Assembly: GCA_041158225.1 (NCBI GenBank)
Contig: JBEBBU010000053.1
Span: forward strand, 1 to 23,983
Direction: 5' to 3'
DNA length: 23,983 nucleotides
DNA from: JBEBBU01 sp041158225
Lineage (GTDB): Bacteria; Pseudomonadota; Gammaproteobacteria; Methylococcales; Methylococcaceae
Part shown: one piece after another, positions 14,227 to 23,124 of the stretch
Layout of the letters: each line of letters opens with the position of its first letter
How positions within the stretch are numbered: position 1 is the first letter of the stretch
The notes under the pieces: generated by a model
The model's input: only the letters and a program-made list of their open reading frames with translations
The model's database searches: none
Told to the model about the DNA's origin: nothing
Translations under genes and position numbers: made by a program

Positions 14227-16214
14227 TACACCGGCGTGATATTGATGGCCTGAGAGCCATCGCCATTGTTTCCGTGGTGCTTTATCACGCCTTTCCCCAT
14301 ATGATCCCTGGTGGATTTCTGGGGGTGGATGTATTTTTTGTGATATCGGGTTTCCTGATTACCCAGATTCTTTTCCGTGAGTTTGCCGAAGGCAGTTTCA
14401 GCTACACTGGCTTCTACCTGCGACGTGCCCGGCGCCTTTTGCCTGCTCTGGCGACTGTGCTGGCATGCGTTGCTTTTGTCAGCTGGTTTCTGCTCTGGCC
14501 CAGCGAGTATGCTGCCATGGCAAAGCATCTGCTGGCCAGTGTGTTTTTTCTGGGCAATATCTCACTACTTCAGGAGTCTGGCTATTTTGATGCCAGCGCT
14601 GATACCAAGCCGCTGCTCCATCTATGGTCACTGGGGGTTGAGGCCCAGTATTACCTGCCCTGGCCGGCGCTGGTTGCGTTTGTCATGCATCGCTCCTGTG
14701 TGCTGCCAGTGTTTATGGGGGTCATCCTGCTGTCTTTTATCCTGGGTGCATGCATGGTGCATTCCCATCCGGACAGCGTGTTCTATCTTCCACTGACGCG
14801 TTACTGGGAACTGGCAACAGGTGGTCTTCTCGCCGGCCTCATGGATACATCCTGGTGGCGCATCCGCCCACTTCATGCCGATATTGCCTCTCTGGTGGGG
14901 CTGGTCATCCTTCTGCTGGCTTTTTTCTTACTGGCTCCTGATCCCACTCTGCGAGGCTGGTTTGCCTATGGGTGGCCAGTGGGCGCCAGTATGCTGATCA
15001 TAGGGGCAGGACCTCAGGCTTGGATCAACCGTGTTGCTCTGGCCGCTCGCCTGCCTGTTTACCTGGGAGCTATCAGTTACCCCTGGTACCTGTGGCACTG
15101 GCCTGTATTTTCGCTGGCACTGCTTGCCGGAAACGGACATCCCGGGATCATTGCAATGATCGCACTGGCGATGATCAGCCTGCTGTTGGCGCAGCTGACA
15201 TGGGTGTATGTGGAACGCCCCCTGCAGCGTCGCTGGTCGCGGCAGATTCTTTTCTGCCTGACTGGGGGAATGCTATTGCTTGCGCTCTGGGCGGGTATCG
15301 CATGGAAGAGTCAGGGCTTTCCCATGCGGATGCCGGATGCTCCCAGTCCTGTCACACTAAGCGCTGAACAGCCTATGATGTTGCCTGTTGCAGGCTGGTC
15401 ATCACATTGCCCGTTGGGATTGACCGTCGATGCCGAAACCGCCTGCCTTTCCAGTAACGATGACCGTCACCAGCCTCGCATCCTGTTGCTGGGTGACAGT
15501 CATGCCATGGCGTTCGCCCTGGGACTGGCGGCCGCCATGGATGCCGGGCAGCATGCTCCGGGTCTGGAGGCTTTGAGCAAGGGTGGGGGGTGCATGCCTT
15601 TTCCCGCCATAGAAAAACGCGCATCTGCTGGCAGGTGCCAGCCGTTTTTTGGTGAGGTGCTGCACTATGCCAGCCAGCAGTCAGCAGCAGGTCCGGTGGT
15701 GCTCATGGCGCGCTGGGCCAGCGCGTTCAGCGGTGAAGGTTTTGGTATTGATCGTGCCAGAATGCAGCGCCAGTTTCATGATCCCAGAAAGCCTGATGAT
15801 GCGCAGGCCGGGTTGGCCACAATTTTTGAGTACGGTCTTGCAGAGACATTGCAACTTCTGACGGAAGCAGGTAGAAAAGTGATTTTTATCCATCAGGTGC
15901 CAGAACTTGGATTTGATCCTGTATCCTGCATGCCAAGGCCCTATGGCGTTGCAGGAGGCCGGATATCCTGTAGTGTGACCAGAGCTGCAGTAGAGGCGCG
16001 TCAGCGCGACTACCGTGATGCTGTAAGCCGGGTACTTGCCAGGTTTCCGGAGGTTGAAACCCTTGATCCTGTGTCTTACTTCTGTGATACGCAAGTGTGT
16101 CATGCCCGCCTGGATGGCGGAGATCTGGCTTATACCGATGATGACCATCTTTCTGTAGCGGGTGCGCGCCATCTTGCTATGGGCCTGCTGGGTAAGGTTG
16201 CTGATGAGCGCTGA
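14223..16214 (+). CDS. O-acyltransferase (acyltransferase-3 with C-terminal SGNH domain)
   Basis: A 663-residue, two-part enzyme of the OatA/LPS O-acetylase type. The N-terminal acyltransferase-3 domain (1-~375) has RDIDGLRAIA, catalytic-type His22 in LYHAF, and about ten membrane helices. The C-terminal SGNH domain (~390-663) has the block I motif GDSH (424-427, Ser426) and the catalytic DDDH (639-642). Such proteins move an acyl group, often acetyl, across the inner membrane and attach it to a glycan hydroxyl. The usual LWSLxxEEQFY motif reads LWSLGVEAQYY (134-144), with Ala in place of the second Glu. It overlaps the VTT gene by 4 bases and the next GT4 by 11, and the LPS or capsule glycan made by this operon is the likely substrate. 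Confidence 0.9.
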   Translation: MIHRRDIDGLRAIAIVSVVLYHAFPHMIPGGFLGVDVFFVISGFLITQILFREFAEGSFSYTGFYLRRARRLLPALATVLACVAFVSWFLLWPSEYAAMAKHLLASVFFLGNISLLQESGYFDASADTKPLLHLWSLGVEAQYYLPWPALVAFVMHRSCVLPVFMGVILLSFILGACMVHSHPDSVFYLPLTRYWELATGGLLAGLMDTSWWRIRPLHADIASLVGLVILLLAFFLLAPDPTLRGWFAYGWPVGASMLIIGAGPQAWINRVALAARLPVYLGAISYPWYLWHWPVFSLALLAGNGHPGIIAMIALAMISLLLAQLTWVYVERPLQRRWSRQILFCLTGGMLLLALWAGIAWKSQGFPMRMPDAPSPVTLSAEQPMMLPVAGWSSHCPLGLTVDAETACLSSNDDRHQPRILLLGDSHAMAFALGLAAAMDAGQHAPGLEALSKGGGCMPFPAIEKRASAGRCQPFFGEVLHYASQQSAAGPVVLMARWASAFSGEGFGIDRARMQRQFHDPRKPDDAQAGLATIFEYGLAETLQLLTEAGRKVIFIHQVPELGFDPVSCMPRPYGVAGGRISCSVTRAAVEARQRDYRDAVSRVLARFPEVETLDPVSYFCDTQVCHARLDGGDLAYTDDDHLSVAGARHLAMGLLGKVADER

Positions 16215-17355
16215 AATGTCACCATTGATCCTGCTGTTCAATCCCAACCATGATGATGGCGGCGTTGAGCGGATACTGGTCAATCTTGCAAACGGGCTGG
16301 TTGCTCTGGGACATGATGTCTGGATGATGACAGGGCAGGGGCGTGGTAAAGGTGCCTATCTTGATCAGCTGGCCCAGCCTGTCCATCATGTTGGCATCCC
16401 CGCCTCTCTGGTTGAGATGCAACTGGCACAGTGGGTATCGGAACAGATTCCGCATGACCGCCCACTGCGGCTGATGGCAGCTAAAGATAGCGACGAGCCG
16501 GTGCTGGTGGATATCAAGAGATGCTTTCTGGCCCTGTATCCTGAGGCACCCGTCTCGCTTTACGCCATGCTGGGTACGCCCCTGCTCGTCAGGGAGCAGC
16601 AGGAATATCCACTGAGCTGGCGCTGGCGCGCACTGGTGCGCAGGTATGCCAGCGCTTCACACTACGCGCATTTTGCCGGGATTATGGCGATATGCGAGGG
16701 GGTCAGGGATGATTTCATCCGGTTTTCCGGTATGGATGCCTCAAAAGTGCATCTCGTGCACAACCCTGTCATTGATGATGCATTACGGCTGGAAGCGCGG
16801 CAGCCAGTCCAGCATCCGTGGCTGCATCCTGATGCCGGAATACCTGTGATCATGGCGATTGGGCGCATGAGCAAGGTCAAGGATTTTTCGTCCCTGCTGG
16901 CAGCGTTTGCCCGGCTGCGTACCCTGCGCCAGGCACGTCTGGTTCTTGTCGGCGATGGCCGGCAGAAAAAACGCCTGGCTTATCAGGCACAGAAACTGGG
17001 GGTGTCTGACGACGTGGATATGCCGGGATTCATGCCCAATCCTTACGCATCTCTGTCCAAGGCGCAACTGCTGGTGGTCAGTTCCCGTCGCGAGGGGGGG
17101 CCAAATGTGCTGATCGAGGCCATGGCACTTGGTGTGCCAGTGGTGTCCACGGACTGCCCTTACGGGCCACGGGAGATTCTGGATCAGGGCAGGCTGGGAG
17201 CGCTGGTGCCGGTCGGGCATGTCAGAGCATTGGCCGATGCCATGATGCAGGCTCTGGACAGTCCGCCGGATTCCAGCATGCTGAAACAGGGCGCATTACC
17301 CTATGAGCGTGATACTGCTGCACGAACCTGGGCGAAAGCCATGGATCTTGCATGA
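16204..17355 (+). CDS. Glycosyltransferase family 4 (GT-B)
   Basis: A 383-residue retaining GT4 enzyme. The donor-site motif GGVERIL is near residue 19, GRMSKVKDFSSLLAAF near 220-235, and the EX7E pair is Glu297/Glu305 in REGGPNVLIEAM. The ATG at 16204 is preceded by AAGG at 16194-16197 and overlaps the acyltransferase by 11 bases. An ATG at 16216, four residues in, is equally possible, while the far upstream ATG at 16162 is unlikely. It transfers a sugar from a nucleotide donor in the cytoplasm to a growing lipid-linked glycan; the sugar cannot be told. It is strongly related to the GT4 at 18304, which shares GGVER, AAKD, GYDPNPY/GFMPNPY and the EX7E region. The next gene overlaps it by ATGA. 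Confidence 0.9.
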   Translation: MSAEMSPLILLFNPNHDDGGVERILVNLANGLVALGHDVWMMTGQGRGKGAYLDQLAQPVHHVGIPASLVEMQLAQWVSEQIPHDRPLRLMAAKDSDEPVLVDIKRCFLALYPEAPVSLYAMLGTPLLVREQQEYPLSWRWRALVRRYASASHYAHFAGIMAICEGVRDDFIRFSGMDASKVHLVHNPVIDDALRLEARQPVQHPWLHPDAGIPVIMAIGRMSKVKDFSSLLAAFARLRTLRQARLVLVGDGRQKKRLAYQAQKLGVSDDVDMPGFMPNPYASLSKAQLLVVSSRREGGPNVLIEAMALGVPVVSTDCPYGPREILDQGRLGALVPVGHVRALADAMMQALDSPPDSSMLKQGALPYERDTAARTWAKAMDLA

Positions 17356-18317
17356 GTCAATCCGTGAGGCAGAAGAGTTTCTGGCGACGCTGCAAGAAAT
17401 ACAGCAGGGCGCAGATGGAGCGCCTGTGCCGTCGACCCAGACTGCAGGATCAGCATCTCGTCATCCTGACCAAGCCTTCAACGGAAGCCGTTGCGGGCGT
17501 CATGGCGCAGGCTCTGCGCCTGCGCGGCTGGGAGCTTGATGTGCGTCGGGAGTACCTGTCCAGCGACAGGGGGCGTCTGCATCTGGTGCTGGCTCCCCAA
17601 GGGTATTCCCGTCTGCCGCCATTGCGCATTGCCTGCCAGTTTGAACAGCATGTGGCTACCCAGTATTTTACGGCAGCTGACTGGATGCTACTGGGTGCTG
17701 CGGAAGATATTCTCGAATACAGCCGCGTCAACATGGATTATCTCTATCAGGATACCTCGCGTTTCCGCGCAGTATGTCATCTGCCTCCCTGTCCCGATCT
17801 GGCGGTTTTTCATGTGTGGGCCAGACGTTCACGATTGACCTTGAAGCAGACGGATCTTTTCTTTGTGGGTGCCATGAATCCTCGCAGGCAACGCATACTG
17901 TCCGGACTGCAGCAGCATTTCACGGTGATGGTCGCTGATAATCTTTATGGTGATGCGCTCCGCGAGGCCATGGCCTCCTGTCGTGCCGTGCTTAATATCC
18001 ATTACTATGAAAATGCCGTCCATGAAGTGGTGCGTGTTCAGGAGAGTATGGCCTGTGGCCTTCCGGTCATTTCCGAGACCAGTTCAGATCAGGACAGTTT
18101 TGAATATCCAGATGGCTGGATAAGCTTTGTGCAGGACCCATGCAGTCCTGCTGGTCTGGATGCCATTCGCCATTTTCTTGCGCAACATGAGGCAGCGCCT
18201 CCAGATCTGGACATGACCGAAGCCTGGATCCAGCAGCGCTTCAGCGCTTACTCAGCGTTGCTGGATGCCAGAGTCAGTGCCGCCTATGCTAGACTTGCCA
18301 GCCATGAAACCGTCTAA
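17352..18317 (+). CDS. Divergent GT-B glycosyltransferase-like protein
   Basis: A 321-residue protein with a strongly basic N-terminus (about 1-30, rich in Arg and Lys). The C-terminal half contains a GT-B-like donor region: FFVGAMNPRRQRILSGL (about 172-188) and LNIHYYENAVHEVVRVQESM (about 213-233), ending in GLPVISETSSD. His224, Glu225 and Glu231 occupy places where GT-B enzymes bind the nucleotide sugar. This resembles the CgeB-type/Glyco_trans_1_2 group more than classical GT4. A transferase role is therefore inferred, and its sugar is unknown. It starts by ATGA overlap with the previous GT4 and ends inside the next one, so all three are translationally coupled. Confidence 0.6.
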   Translation: MSQSVRQKSFWRRCKKYSRAQMERLCRRPRLQDQHLVILTKPSTEAVAGVMAQALRLRGWELDVRREYLSSDRGRLHLVLAPQGYSRLPPLRIACQFEQHVATQYFTAADWMLLGAAEDILEYSRVNMDYLYQDTSRFRAVCHLPPCPDLAVFHVWARRSRLTLKQTDLFFVGAMNPRRQRILSGLQQHFTVMVADNLYGDALREAMASCRAVLNIHYYENAVHEVVRVQESMACGLPVISETSSDQDSFEYPDGWISFVQDPCSPAGLDAIRHFLAQHEAAPPDLDMTEAWIQQRFSAYSALLDARVSAAYARLASHETV

Positions 18318-19431
18318 ACCCATAGCCCTGTTCATCTCTTTCTCCGGTCACGGAGGCGTGGAGCGTATGGTGACCCATCTGCTGGAAGCCTGGCTGGAAA
18401 TGGGTGTGGCGGTTGATCTGCTGGCGGTGCGGGAATGTCCGGACGCGGTGCATGATCTGCAGCAGCGTTACCCGCATCTGTACATAGAACCCTGGCATGT
18501 CAAGCATACCCAGCTGGCACTCCCGGCGCTGGTACGCTATCTGCGTCGCCGGCAGCCCATGGCGATGCTGGCTGCCAAGGACAGGGCTATCAGGGTCGCT
18601 GTACTGGCAAGAAAGCTGGCTGGCATTGACATGCGCCTTGTGGGGCGCCTGGGCACCCATCTGGCCGCCTCGCAGGCACACCGGCATCCCCTGCTGCGCT
18701 GGTTGCGTGTTGCGCCCATGCGTGCCATGTATCAGGCTGTCGATCATATCGTCGCTGTTTCCGAGGGGGTGGCTGAGGACACGCTTAATCTGACGGGTCT
18801 GCCGGCGGCGCGTGTTTCTGTCATCCGGAATCCGGTCATCACTGCCCGGCTGGACGAACTTGCCAGCATTCCGGTTTCACATCCCTGGCTGGCTGATCCT
18901 GATGTCAGGGTCGTGCTTGGTGCAGGACGCCTCACACGCCAGAAAGACTTTTCCACCCTGCTGCATGCGTTTGCCATGGCTTCGGCCCAGCGCCATGATC
19001 TGCGTCTGATCATACTGGGTGAGGGGGATGAAAGAGCCAGTCTTGAGCAGGCCGCCACCAGCCTTGGCATATCAGACCGGGTTGATATGCCTGGTTATGA
19101 TCCCAATCCATATCCATGGATGCGGTATGCTGATCTTTTTGTGCTTTCATCGCGCTGGGAAGGATCACCCAACGCGCTGACCGAGGCGCTGGCGCTGGGA
19201 ACCTCGGTAGTATCTACCAGTTGTCCGAGTGGTCCGTCCGAACTGCTGACGGGTGATGAGACCTGGCGCCTGGTACCTGTTGAAGATGCGGTACTCATGG
19301 CTGACACCATGCTGAGAGCGCTCCAGCGGCAGGATGCTGATGCTGCGCGTGCCCTGGTGGCTGAATATCATGCGTCTATCAGCGCGCAGCGCTATCTTCA
19401 GGTTATGGGTTATCCCGGTTCTTCTCTTTGA
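18304..19431 (+). CDS. Glycosyltransferase family 4 (GT-B), paralogue of the gene at 16204
   Basis: A 375-residue retaining GT4. HGGVERMV is near the N-terminus (residues 15-22), GAGRLTRQKDFSTLLHAF near 206-223, and the EX7E pair is Glu286/Glu294 in RWEGSPNALTEAL. The start is uncertain: the ATG at 18304 gives the most typical N-terminus but has no clear Shine-Dalgarno sequence, and in-frame ATGs lie at 18265 and 18286. The gene overlaps the preceding one by 14 bases for this start, which fits coupling. It probably adds one residue of the cytoplasmic lipid-linked glycan. Its resemblance to the earlier GT4 suggests duplication with specialisation for similar linkages. Confidence 0.88.
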   Translation: MKPSKPIALFISFSGHGGVERMVTHLLEAWLEMGVAVDLLAVRECPDAVHDLQQRYPHLYIEPWHVKHTQLALPALVRYLRRRQPMAMLAAKDRAIRVAVLARKLAGIDMRLVGRLGTHLAASQAHRHPLLRWLRVAPMRAMYQAVDHIVAVSEGVAEDTLNLTGLPAARVSVIRNPVITARLDELASIPVSHPWLADPDVRVVLGAGRLTRQKDFSTLLHAFAMASAQRHDLRLIILGEGDERASLEQAATSLGISDRVDMPGYDPNPYPWMRYADLFVLSSRWEGSPNALTEALALGTSVVSTSCPSGPSELLTGDETWRLVPVEDAVLMADTMLRALQRQDADAARALVAEYHASISAQRYLQVMGYPGSSL

Positions 19432-19440
19432 GGCTACATC

Positions 19441-20124
19441 ATGCTGCTATCCGTCAAGTACAAATTCCTCTTTGTCCACATTGCCAAAACCGGTGGCACC
19501 AGTGTGCGTGACTCGCTGTGGCGTTACAAGTGGACTGATCCCTACCGTATTCCCCAGTACATCTGCAGTCGTCTGAGCAGCCTGACAGGCCATCGTATCG
19601 GTGCCAAGTTTCCGCGGCACGCCAAGGCTGTCGCAGCCCTGGAAATGCTGCCCAGGGATTTTTACGATGAACTGTTCAAGTTTGCCTTTGTGCGTAACCC
19701 CTGGGATCTTCAGGTTAGTTCCTGGCATCACCTGAAAAGGGAACAGCCAAAACTGGTGAGTCATGTGGAGGACTTCAAGTCCTTTCTGCGCTGGAAGTTC
19801 GATGCCGAGCGGCCACATCAGTATCATGCTGACATGTCGATTGAACTGCAGAGTGAATATCTTGTTGATCTACAAGGCAATATCATTGTGGATTTTATTG
19901 GGCGCTACGAGCATCTTGCCGATGATTTTAGCGAAGCCTGCAGGCGCATTGGCATTGCCCGTCCTGAGTTGCTGCACAGCCGCAAGGCCACTGATCGCAA
20001 AAAGGATTACCGCAGCTACTATGATGATGAAACGGCGGCCTGGGTAGCCGAACATTATCGTCCCGATCTGGAGCGCCTGGGCTACCGTTTTGATGATCCC
20101 GATGCCCTTCTCATCAAGCCCTGA
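19441..20124 (+). CDS. Sulfotransferase family protein (PAPS-dependent)
   Basis: A 227-residue protein of the sulfotransferase family 2 type. The 5'-phosphosulfate loop is visible as HIAKTGGTS (13-21), with Lys16 the likely catalytic base. The 3'-phosphate-binding region is FVRNPWD (83-89) followed by Ser93/Ser94. Such enzymes move sulfate from 3'-phosphoadenylyl sulfate to carbohydrate hydroxyls. In bacteria they are seen in capsule, LPS and nodulation-factor loci. GAGG at 19430-19433 lies 7 bases before the ATG. It sits between a GT4 and a GT9, so the sulfated acceptor is likely the glycan built here. No membrane anchor is seen, so it would act in the cytoplasm. Confidence 0.85.
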   Translation: MLLSVKYKFLFVHIAKTGGTSVRDSLWRYKWTDPYRIPQYICSRLSSLTGHRIGAKFPRHAKAVAALEMLPRDFYDELFKFAFVRNPWDLQVSSWHHLKREQPKLVSHVEDFKSFLRWKFDAERPHQYHADMSIELQSEYLVDLQGNIIVDFIGRYEHLADDFSEACRRIGIARPELLHSRKATDRKKDYRSYYDDETAAWVAEHYRPDLERLGYRFDDPDALLIKP

Positions 20125-20131
20125 CCGGATC

Positions 20132-21193
20132 ATGGCTGATCCACGCAGTATCCTGGTTATCAGGACTGGCGCCATCGGTGATATTGTCATGGCCAGTGGT
20201 GTCATCACGGCACTGCGTAGCCGTTATCCCGGCGCGCGCATTGTCTGGTTACTGGATGAGATCAATGCTGATCTTTTAAGGCATAACCCTCGCCTGGATC
20301 ATGTCTATGTCTGGCCCAGGCGTGCCTGGCGCCAGTTGCTGAAACAGCGTCGTTATCTGCAGTGGTGGTCTGAGGTTGCGGCACTGGTGCGGGCGCTGCG
20401 GCGTGAGCGTTTTGATCTGGTGCTGGAGTTGCAGGGACTGCTCAAGGGTGCTGTCTGGGCCGGACTGTCATCAGGGCGCAGAAGGATAGGCGTGGGCTCA
20501 AGAGAGGGTACCTGGCTGTGGATGCATGAAGTCATTCCACGCGACAACAGCATCAGTCCCATGATGAGCAAGGAATACCGCCAACTGATGGAGCGGCTTG
20601 GCTGCAGGCCTGAGGATTTCCGCTACGATCTGGTCTATGCAGAGGCTGACCGGCTGGCCATGCAGGAAAAGCTTGGGGCATTAGGCGTGACCGGTCACTA
20701 TGCCGTACTGTGTCCTTTTACCACGCGTCCCCAGAAGCATTGGCTGGAAGCCGAGTGGATAGACCTGGCGCGCCGGCTGATCATGCAGCGGGGCTTGCGG
20801 GTGCTGATCGCAGGTGGTCCTGGGGAAGCGGCCGAGGCGCAGCGATGGGCGGAGCTCATTGGGGAAGGCGCCTGTGCGCTGGCAGGTCAGACTTCGCTGT
20901 CCATGTGTGCTGCCCTGATTGACGCTGCGGCCCTGACCATTGGTGTCGATACCGGGCTTACCCATATGGCCTCGGCACTGGGACGCCCGGTGGTCGCCAT
21001 TTTCGGATCGACACTCCCCTATACTGAAACAGGCTCTCCCTGGACAAGGGTGCTTTACTCAGGTTTGCCCTGTGTTCCCTGCGAACGTCATCCGGTCTGT
21101 GATGGTGCTTATAGCTGTATGCGCGAGCATACGGCTGCGAGTGTTATGGCGGCAGCGTCTGCCCTGCTGGACGACTACGGGAAAAATCCATGA
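20132..21193 (+). CDS. Glycosyltransferase family 9 (heptosyltransferase family)
   Basis: A 353-residue GT9 protein. It begins with SILVIRTGAIGDIVMASG, the family's N-terminal pattern with GAIGD at residues 13-17. The C-terminal donor-binding motif VDTGLTHMASALGRPVVAIFG is intact, with Asp273 and His278. WaaC/WaaF-type enzymes add L-glycero-D-manno-heptose to the LPS inner core from ADP-heptose. The family also includes other sugar donors, so heptose is likely but not proven. The conserved CVPCERHPVC cysteine-rich stretch occurs near residue 312-321. The ATG at 20132 is chosen over an in-frame one at 20090 because the latter overlaps the sulfotransferase. The next gene overlaps its end by ATGA. 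Confidence 0.87.
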   Translation: MADPRSILVIRTGAIGDIVMASGVITALRSRYPGARIVWLLDEINADLLRHNPRLDHVYVWPRRAWRQLLKQRRYLQWWSEVAALVRALRRERFDLVLELQGLLKGAVWAGLSSGRRRIGVGSREGTWLWMHEVIPRDNSISPMMSKEYRQLMERLGCRPEDFRYDLVYAEADRLAMQEKLGALGVTGHYAVLCPFTTRPQKHWLEAEWIDLARRLIMQRGLRVLIAGGPGEAAEAQRWAELIGEGACALAGQTSLSMCAALIDAAALTIGVDTGLTHMASALGRPVVAIFGSTLPYTETGSPWTRVLYSGLPCVPCERHPVCDGAYSCMREHTAASVMAAASALLDDYGKNP

Positions 21194-22275
21194 GGGTTCT
21201 GCATCTGGAACTTGGGCGTCATCTCTATGGCGGCGCCCGGCAGGTGGCCTACCTGCTTGACGGTCTGGCAGCCATGGGAAAGGACGCAGGCCAGCATCGT
21301 CTGGTCTGTGTACCGGACTCAGGGGTGGGCAATGCCGTCTGTGAGGCTGTCGCGTGTGTTCCCATGCCATTCAGTGGTGATCTGGATATGGGGTTTGTGC
21401 GGCGTCTGCGGCGTGAAATGAACCTTTATCGCCCCGACTGGCTGCATATTCACAGTCGCCGCGGCGAGACACTGGCGACACTGGCGGCGGCACTGGAGGG
21501 TATCCCTGTCATCTATACCCGCAGGGTAGACAATCCTCCCGCCTGGCTTGATGTGCGCTACAAATTTTCCCGTTATCGCCGGATCAACTGCATTTCCGAA
21601 GGCATTCGCGAGGTACTGCTGCGTCATGGTGTTCCCCGTGAAAAGCTGAGTGCCGTCAGGAGTGCCGTGGATCATGAGCTCTACAGGCCTGATCCTGAAC
21701 GGAGACGTCTTTTTCGCGAAAGCCTTGCCATTGATCAGGCCGCGCTGGTGGTCGGCGTGGTTGCCCAGCTGATACTACGCAAAGGTCATCGTATCCTGCT
21801 GGATGCGCTGGATGATGTGTTTGCCGCATACCCTGGGCTGCAGGTACTGTTCTTTGGCAAGGGGCCAGAGGCTGCGGGTATCCAGGAACTTGTCAATGCA
21901 CGCGGCTGGCATGACAGGGTCAGGCTGGTGGGGTTTCATGCGCATATGGAGCAGGTGTACCCTGGACTGGATCTGCTGGTGCATCCCGCACTGATGGAAG
22001 GTCTGGGGGTTTCCCTGCTGGAAGCTTCGGCCTGCGGTTTGCCCGTGGTTGCCTCCAGTGTAGGCGGTATCCCCGAAATCATAGACCACCAGTTGACAGG
22101 CCAGCTGGTTGAGCCGGGGTCAGCCTTGGCGTTGCAGCGGGCTCTGCTGGACATGCTGGCGGATGATGCCTACCGGCAGGCCTGTGGCATGCGTGCCAGG
22201 GAAAAAGTACTGCGTGATTTCACCATAGACCGTATGGTCTCTGGCAACCTTGGGCTTTATGCTGTTCCTGACTGA
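21190..22275 (+). CDS. Glycosyltransferase family 4 (LPS-type)
   Basis: A 361-residue GT4 with an N-terminal ELGRHLYGGARQVAYLL pattern (7-23). A Rossmann-like C-terminal domain follows, with VAQLILRKGH (about 190-200) and the EX7E pair Glu270/Glu278 in MEGLGVSLLEA. CGLPVVASSVGGIPEII (about 281-297) is the usual donor-sugar loop. It differs clearly from the two other GT4s of the operon, so it was not made by the same duplication. Its pairing with a GT9 gene, with a 4-base overlap, is common in LPS core loci. Transfer of a hexose or heptose to the core is the likely role. It is the last gene of this operon before a promoter. Confidence 0.87.
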   Translation: MRVLHLELGRHLYGGARQVAYLLDGLAAMGKDAGQHRLVCVPDSGVGNAVCEAVACVPMPFSGDLDMGFVRRLRREMNLYRPDWLHIHSRRGETLATLAAALEGIPVIYTRRVDNPPAWLDVRYKFSRYRRINCISEGIREVLLRHGVPREKLSAVRSAVDHELYRPDPERRRLFRESLAIDQAALVVGVVAQLILRKGHRILLDALDDVFAAYPGLQVLFFGKGPEAAGIQELVNARGWHDRVRLVGFHAHMEQVYPGLDLLVHPALMEGLGVSLLEASACGLPVVASSVGGIPEIIDHQLTGQLVEPGSALALQRALLDMLADDAYRQACGMRAREKVLRDFTIDRMVSGNLGLYAVPD

Positions 22276-22282
22276 AGGAGCC

Positions 22283-22309
22283 TTGACTGTCTGGTGTATT
22301 GTGTATAAT
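22283..22309 (+). promoter_or_regulatory. Sigma70-type promoter upstream of the second sulfotransferase
   Basis: TTGACT (22283-22288) and a perfect TATAAT (22304-22309) are separated by 15 bases; reading the -35 one base earlier gives 16. The 66-base gap between the GT4 stop and the next start holds little else. Transcription would begin near 22316, giving a leader of about 25 bases. A TTGACA at 22322-22327 has no matching -10 and is not counted. Confidence 0.6.
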
Positions 22310-22341
22310 CAGCCGGTTTATTTGACACAGGCAGTCATCCG

Positions 22342-23124
22342 ATGAAGATTCTGGAATCCTTGAAAAAAATACTGGGGCGTCATCAGGTGGCGAGTGTAGC
22401 AAGCCGCCCCCTGTTTATCATTGGCACCGGGCGTTCAGGTACCCATTTTCTGGCAGAGACGCTGTCTGCCCATCGGGATATCGCCGTTTCCATCGAGGAA
22501 TATCCCATTTTTGGGCTGGTGACCGATATTGCCCTGGATCTTGCCAATACTGGGGAAAAGAAGAAGGAACTGATGGCGCTCTACCATGAGGCAGTCACTG
22601 CCTGCCCCAGGCCGTTCTACTGTGACAAGAGTCACCCGAATATCTGGATTGCCGAAGAGCTGGCGCGCGAGTTTCCTGACGCGCTGTTTATTGGCATCGA
22701 ACGTGGCGTGTATTCCTGTGTGGCTTCCATGATGAAGCATCAGGGGGTGTCCGCCTGGCATACCCAGTGGAACCGTTGGCCGGTGCCCAATCCGTTTCTG
22801 GGTATTGACGGCGATCTTGCTGCATCGTACGAGAGTCTGCCCATGGCGGCAAAATGTACGCTTCGCTGGCAGTCCCATCATCGCAGGATGGCAGAACTTG
22901 CCCAGACCCTGTCTGGACGCTTCCATTTCATCCAGTATGAGGACCTGGTTGAGCAGCCAGAACAGGTACTGGCGGCACTGGATGCCTTTCTGGGATTGAC
23001 CGTACCATTGGCGCTGCCATCCATCAGGCGCGAGTCTCTGGTCAAGTGGAAACAGGATCTGAGCGCTCATGATGTGCAGGCTATTGACTCGGTCACTGGA
23101 TTGACGGCTTCCGCTCCTGCATGA
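22342..23124 (+). CDS. Sulfotransferase family protein, second type
   Basis: A 260-residue sulfotransferase-domain protein, only distantly similar to the one at 19441. The PAPS-binding loop is GTGRSGTHFL (28-37), and the 3'-phosphate-binding residues are Arg121 and Ser125 in IERGVYSCVAS. A C-terminal SLVKWKQDLS resembles the family's closing motif. It would sulfate a carbohydrate in the cytoplasm. Presence of Gly-Arg-Ser-Gly-Thr rather than a Lys-based loop groups it with other bacterial sulfotransferase_3-type proteins. It has its own promoter (22283-22309), and only a weak AGG lies before the ATG. Its 3' end overlaps the convergent pyruvyl transferase by 32 bases. Confidence 0.82.
   Translation: MKILESLKKILGRHQVASVASRPLFIIGTGRSGTHFLAETLSAHRDIAVSIEEYPIFGLVTDIALDLANTGEKKKELMALYHEAVTACPRPFYCDKSHPNIWIAEELAREFPDALFIGIERGVYSCVASMMKHQGVSAWHTQWNRWPVPNPFLGIDGDLAASYESLPMAAKCTLRWQSHHRRMAELAQTLSGRFHFIQYEDLVEQPEQVLAALDAFLGLTVPLALPSIRRESLVKWKQDLSAHDVQAIDSVTGLTASAPA

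Noticed and set aside
15681..16283. Minus-strand open frame of 200 codons at the acyltransferase/GT4 junction
   Set aside because: It crosses two well-supported genes and shows no domain.
22322..22327. TTGACA as a -35 element
   Set aside because: No -10 element lies at a proper distance, and the start codon follows within 15 bases.
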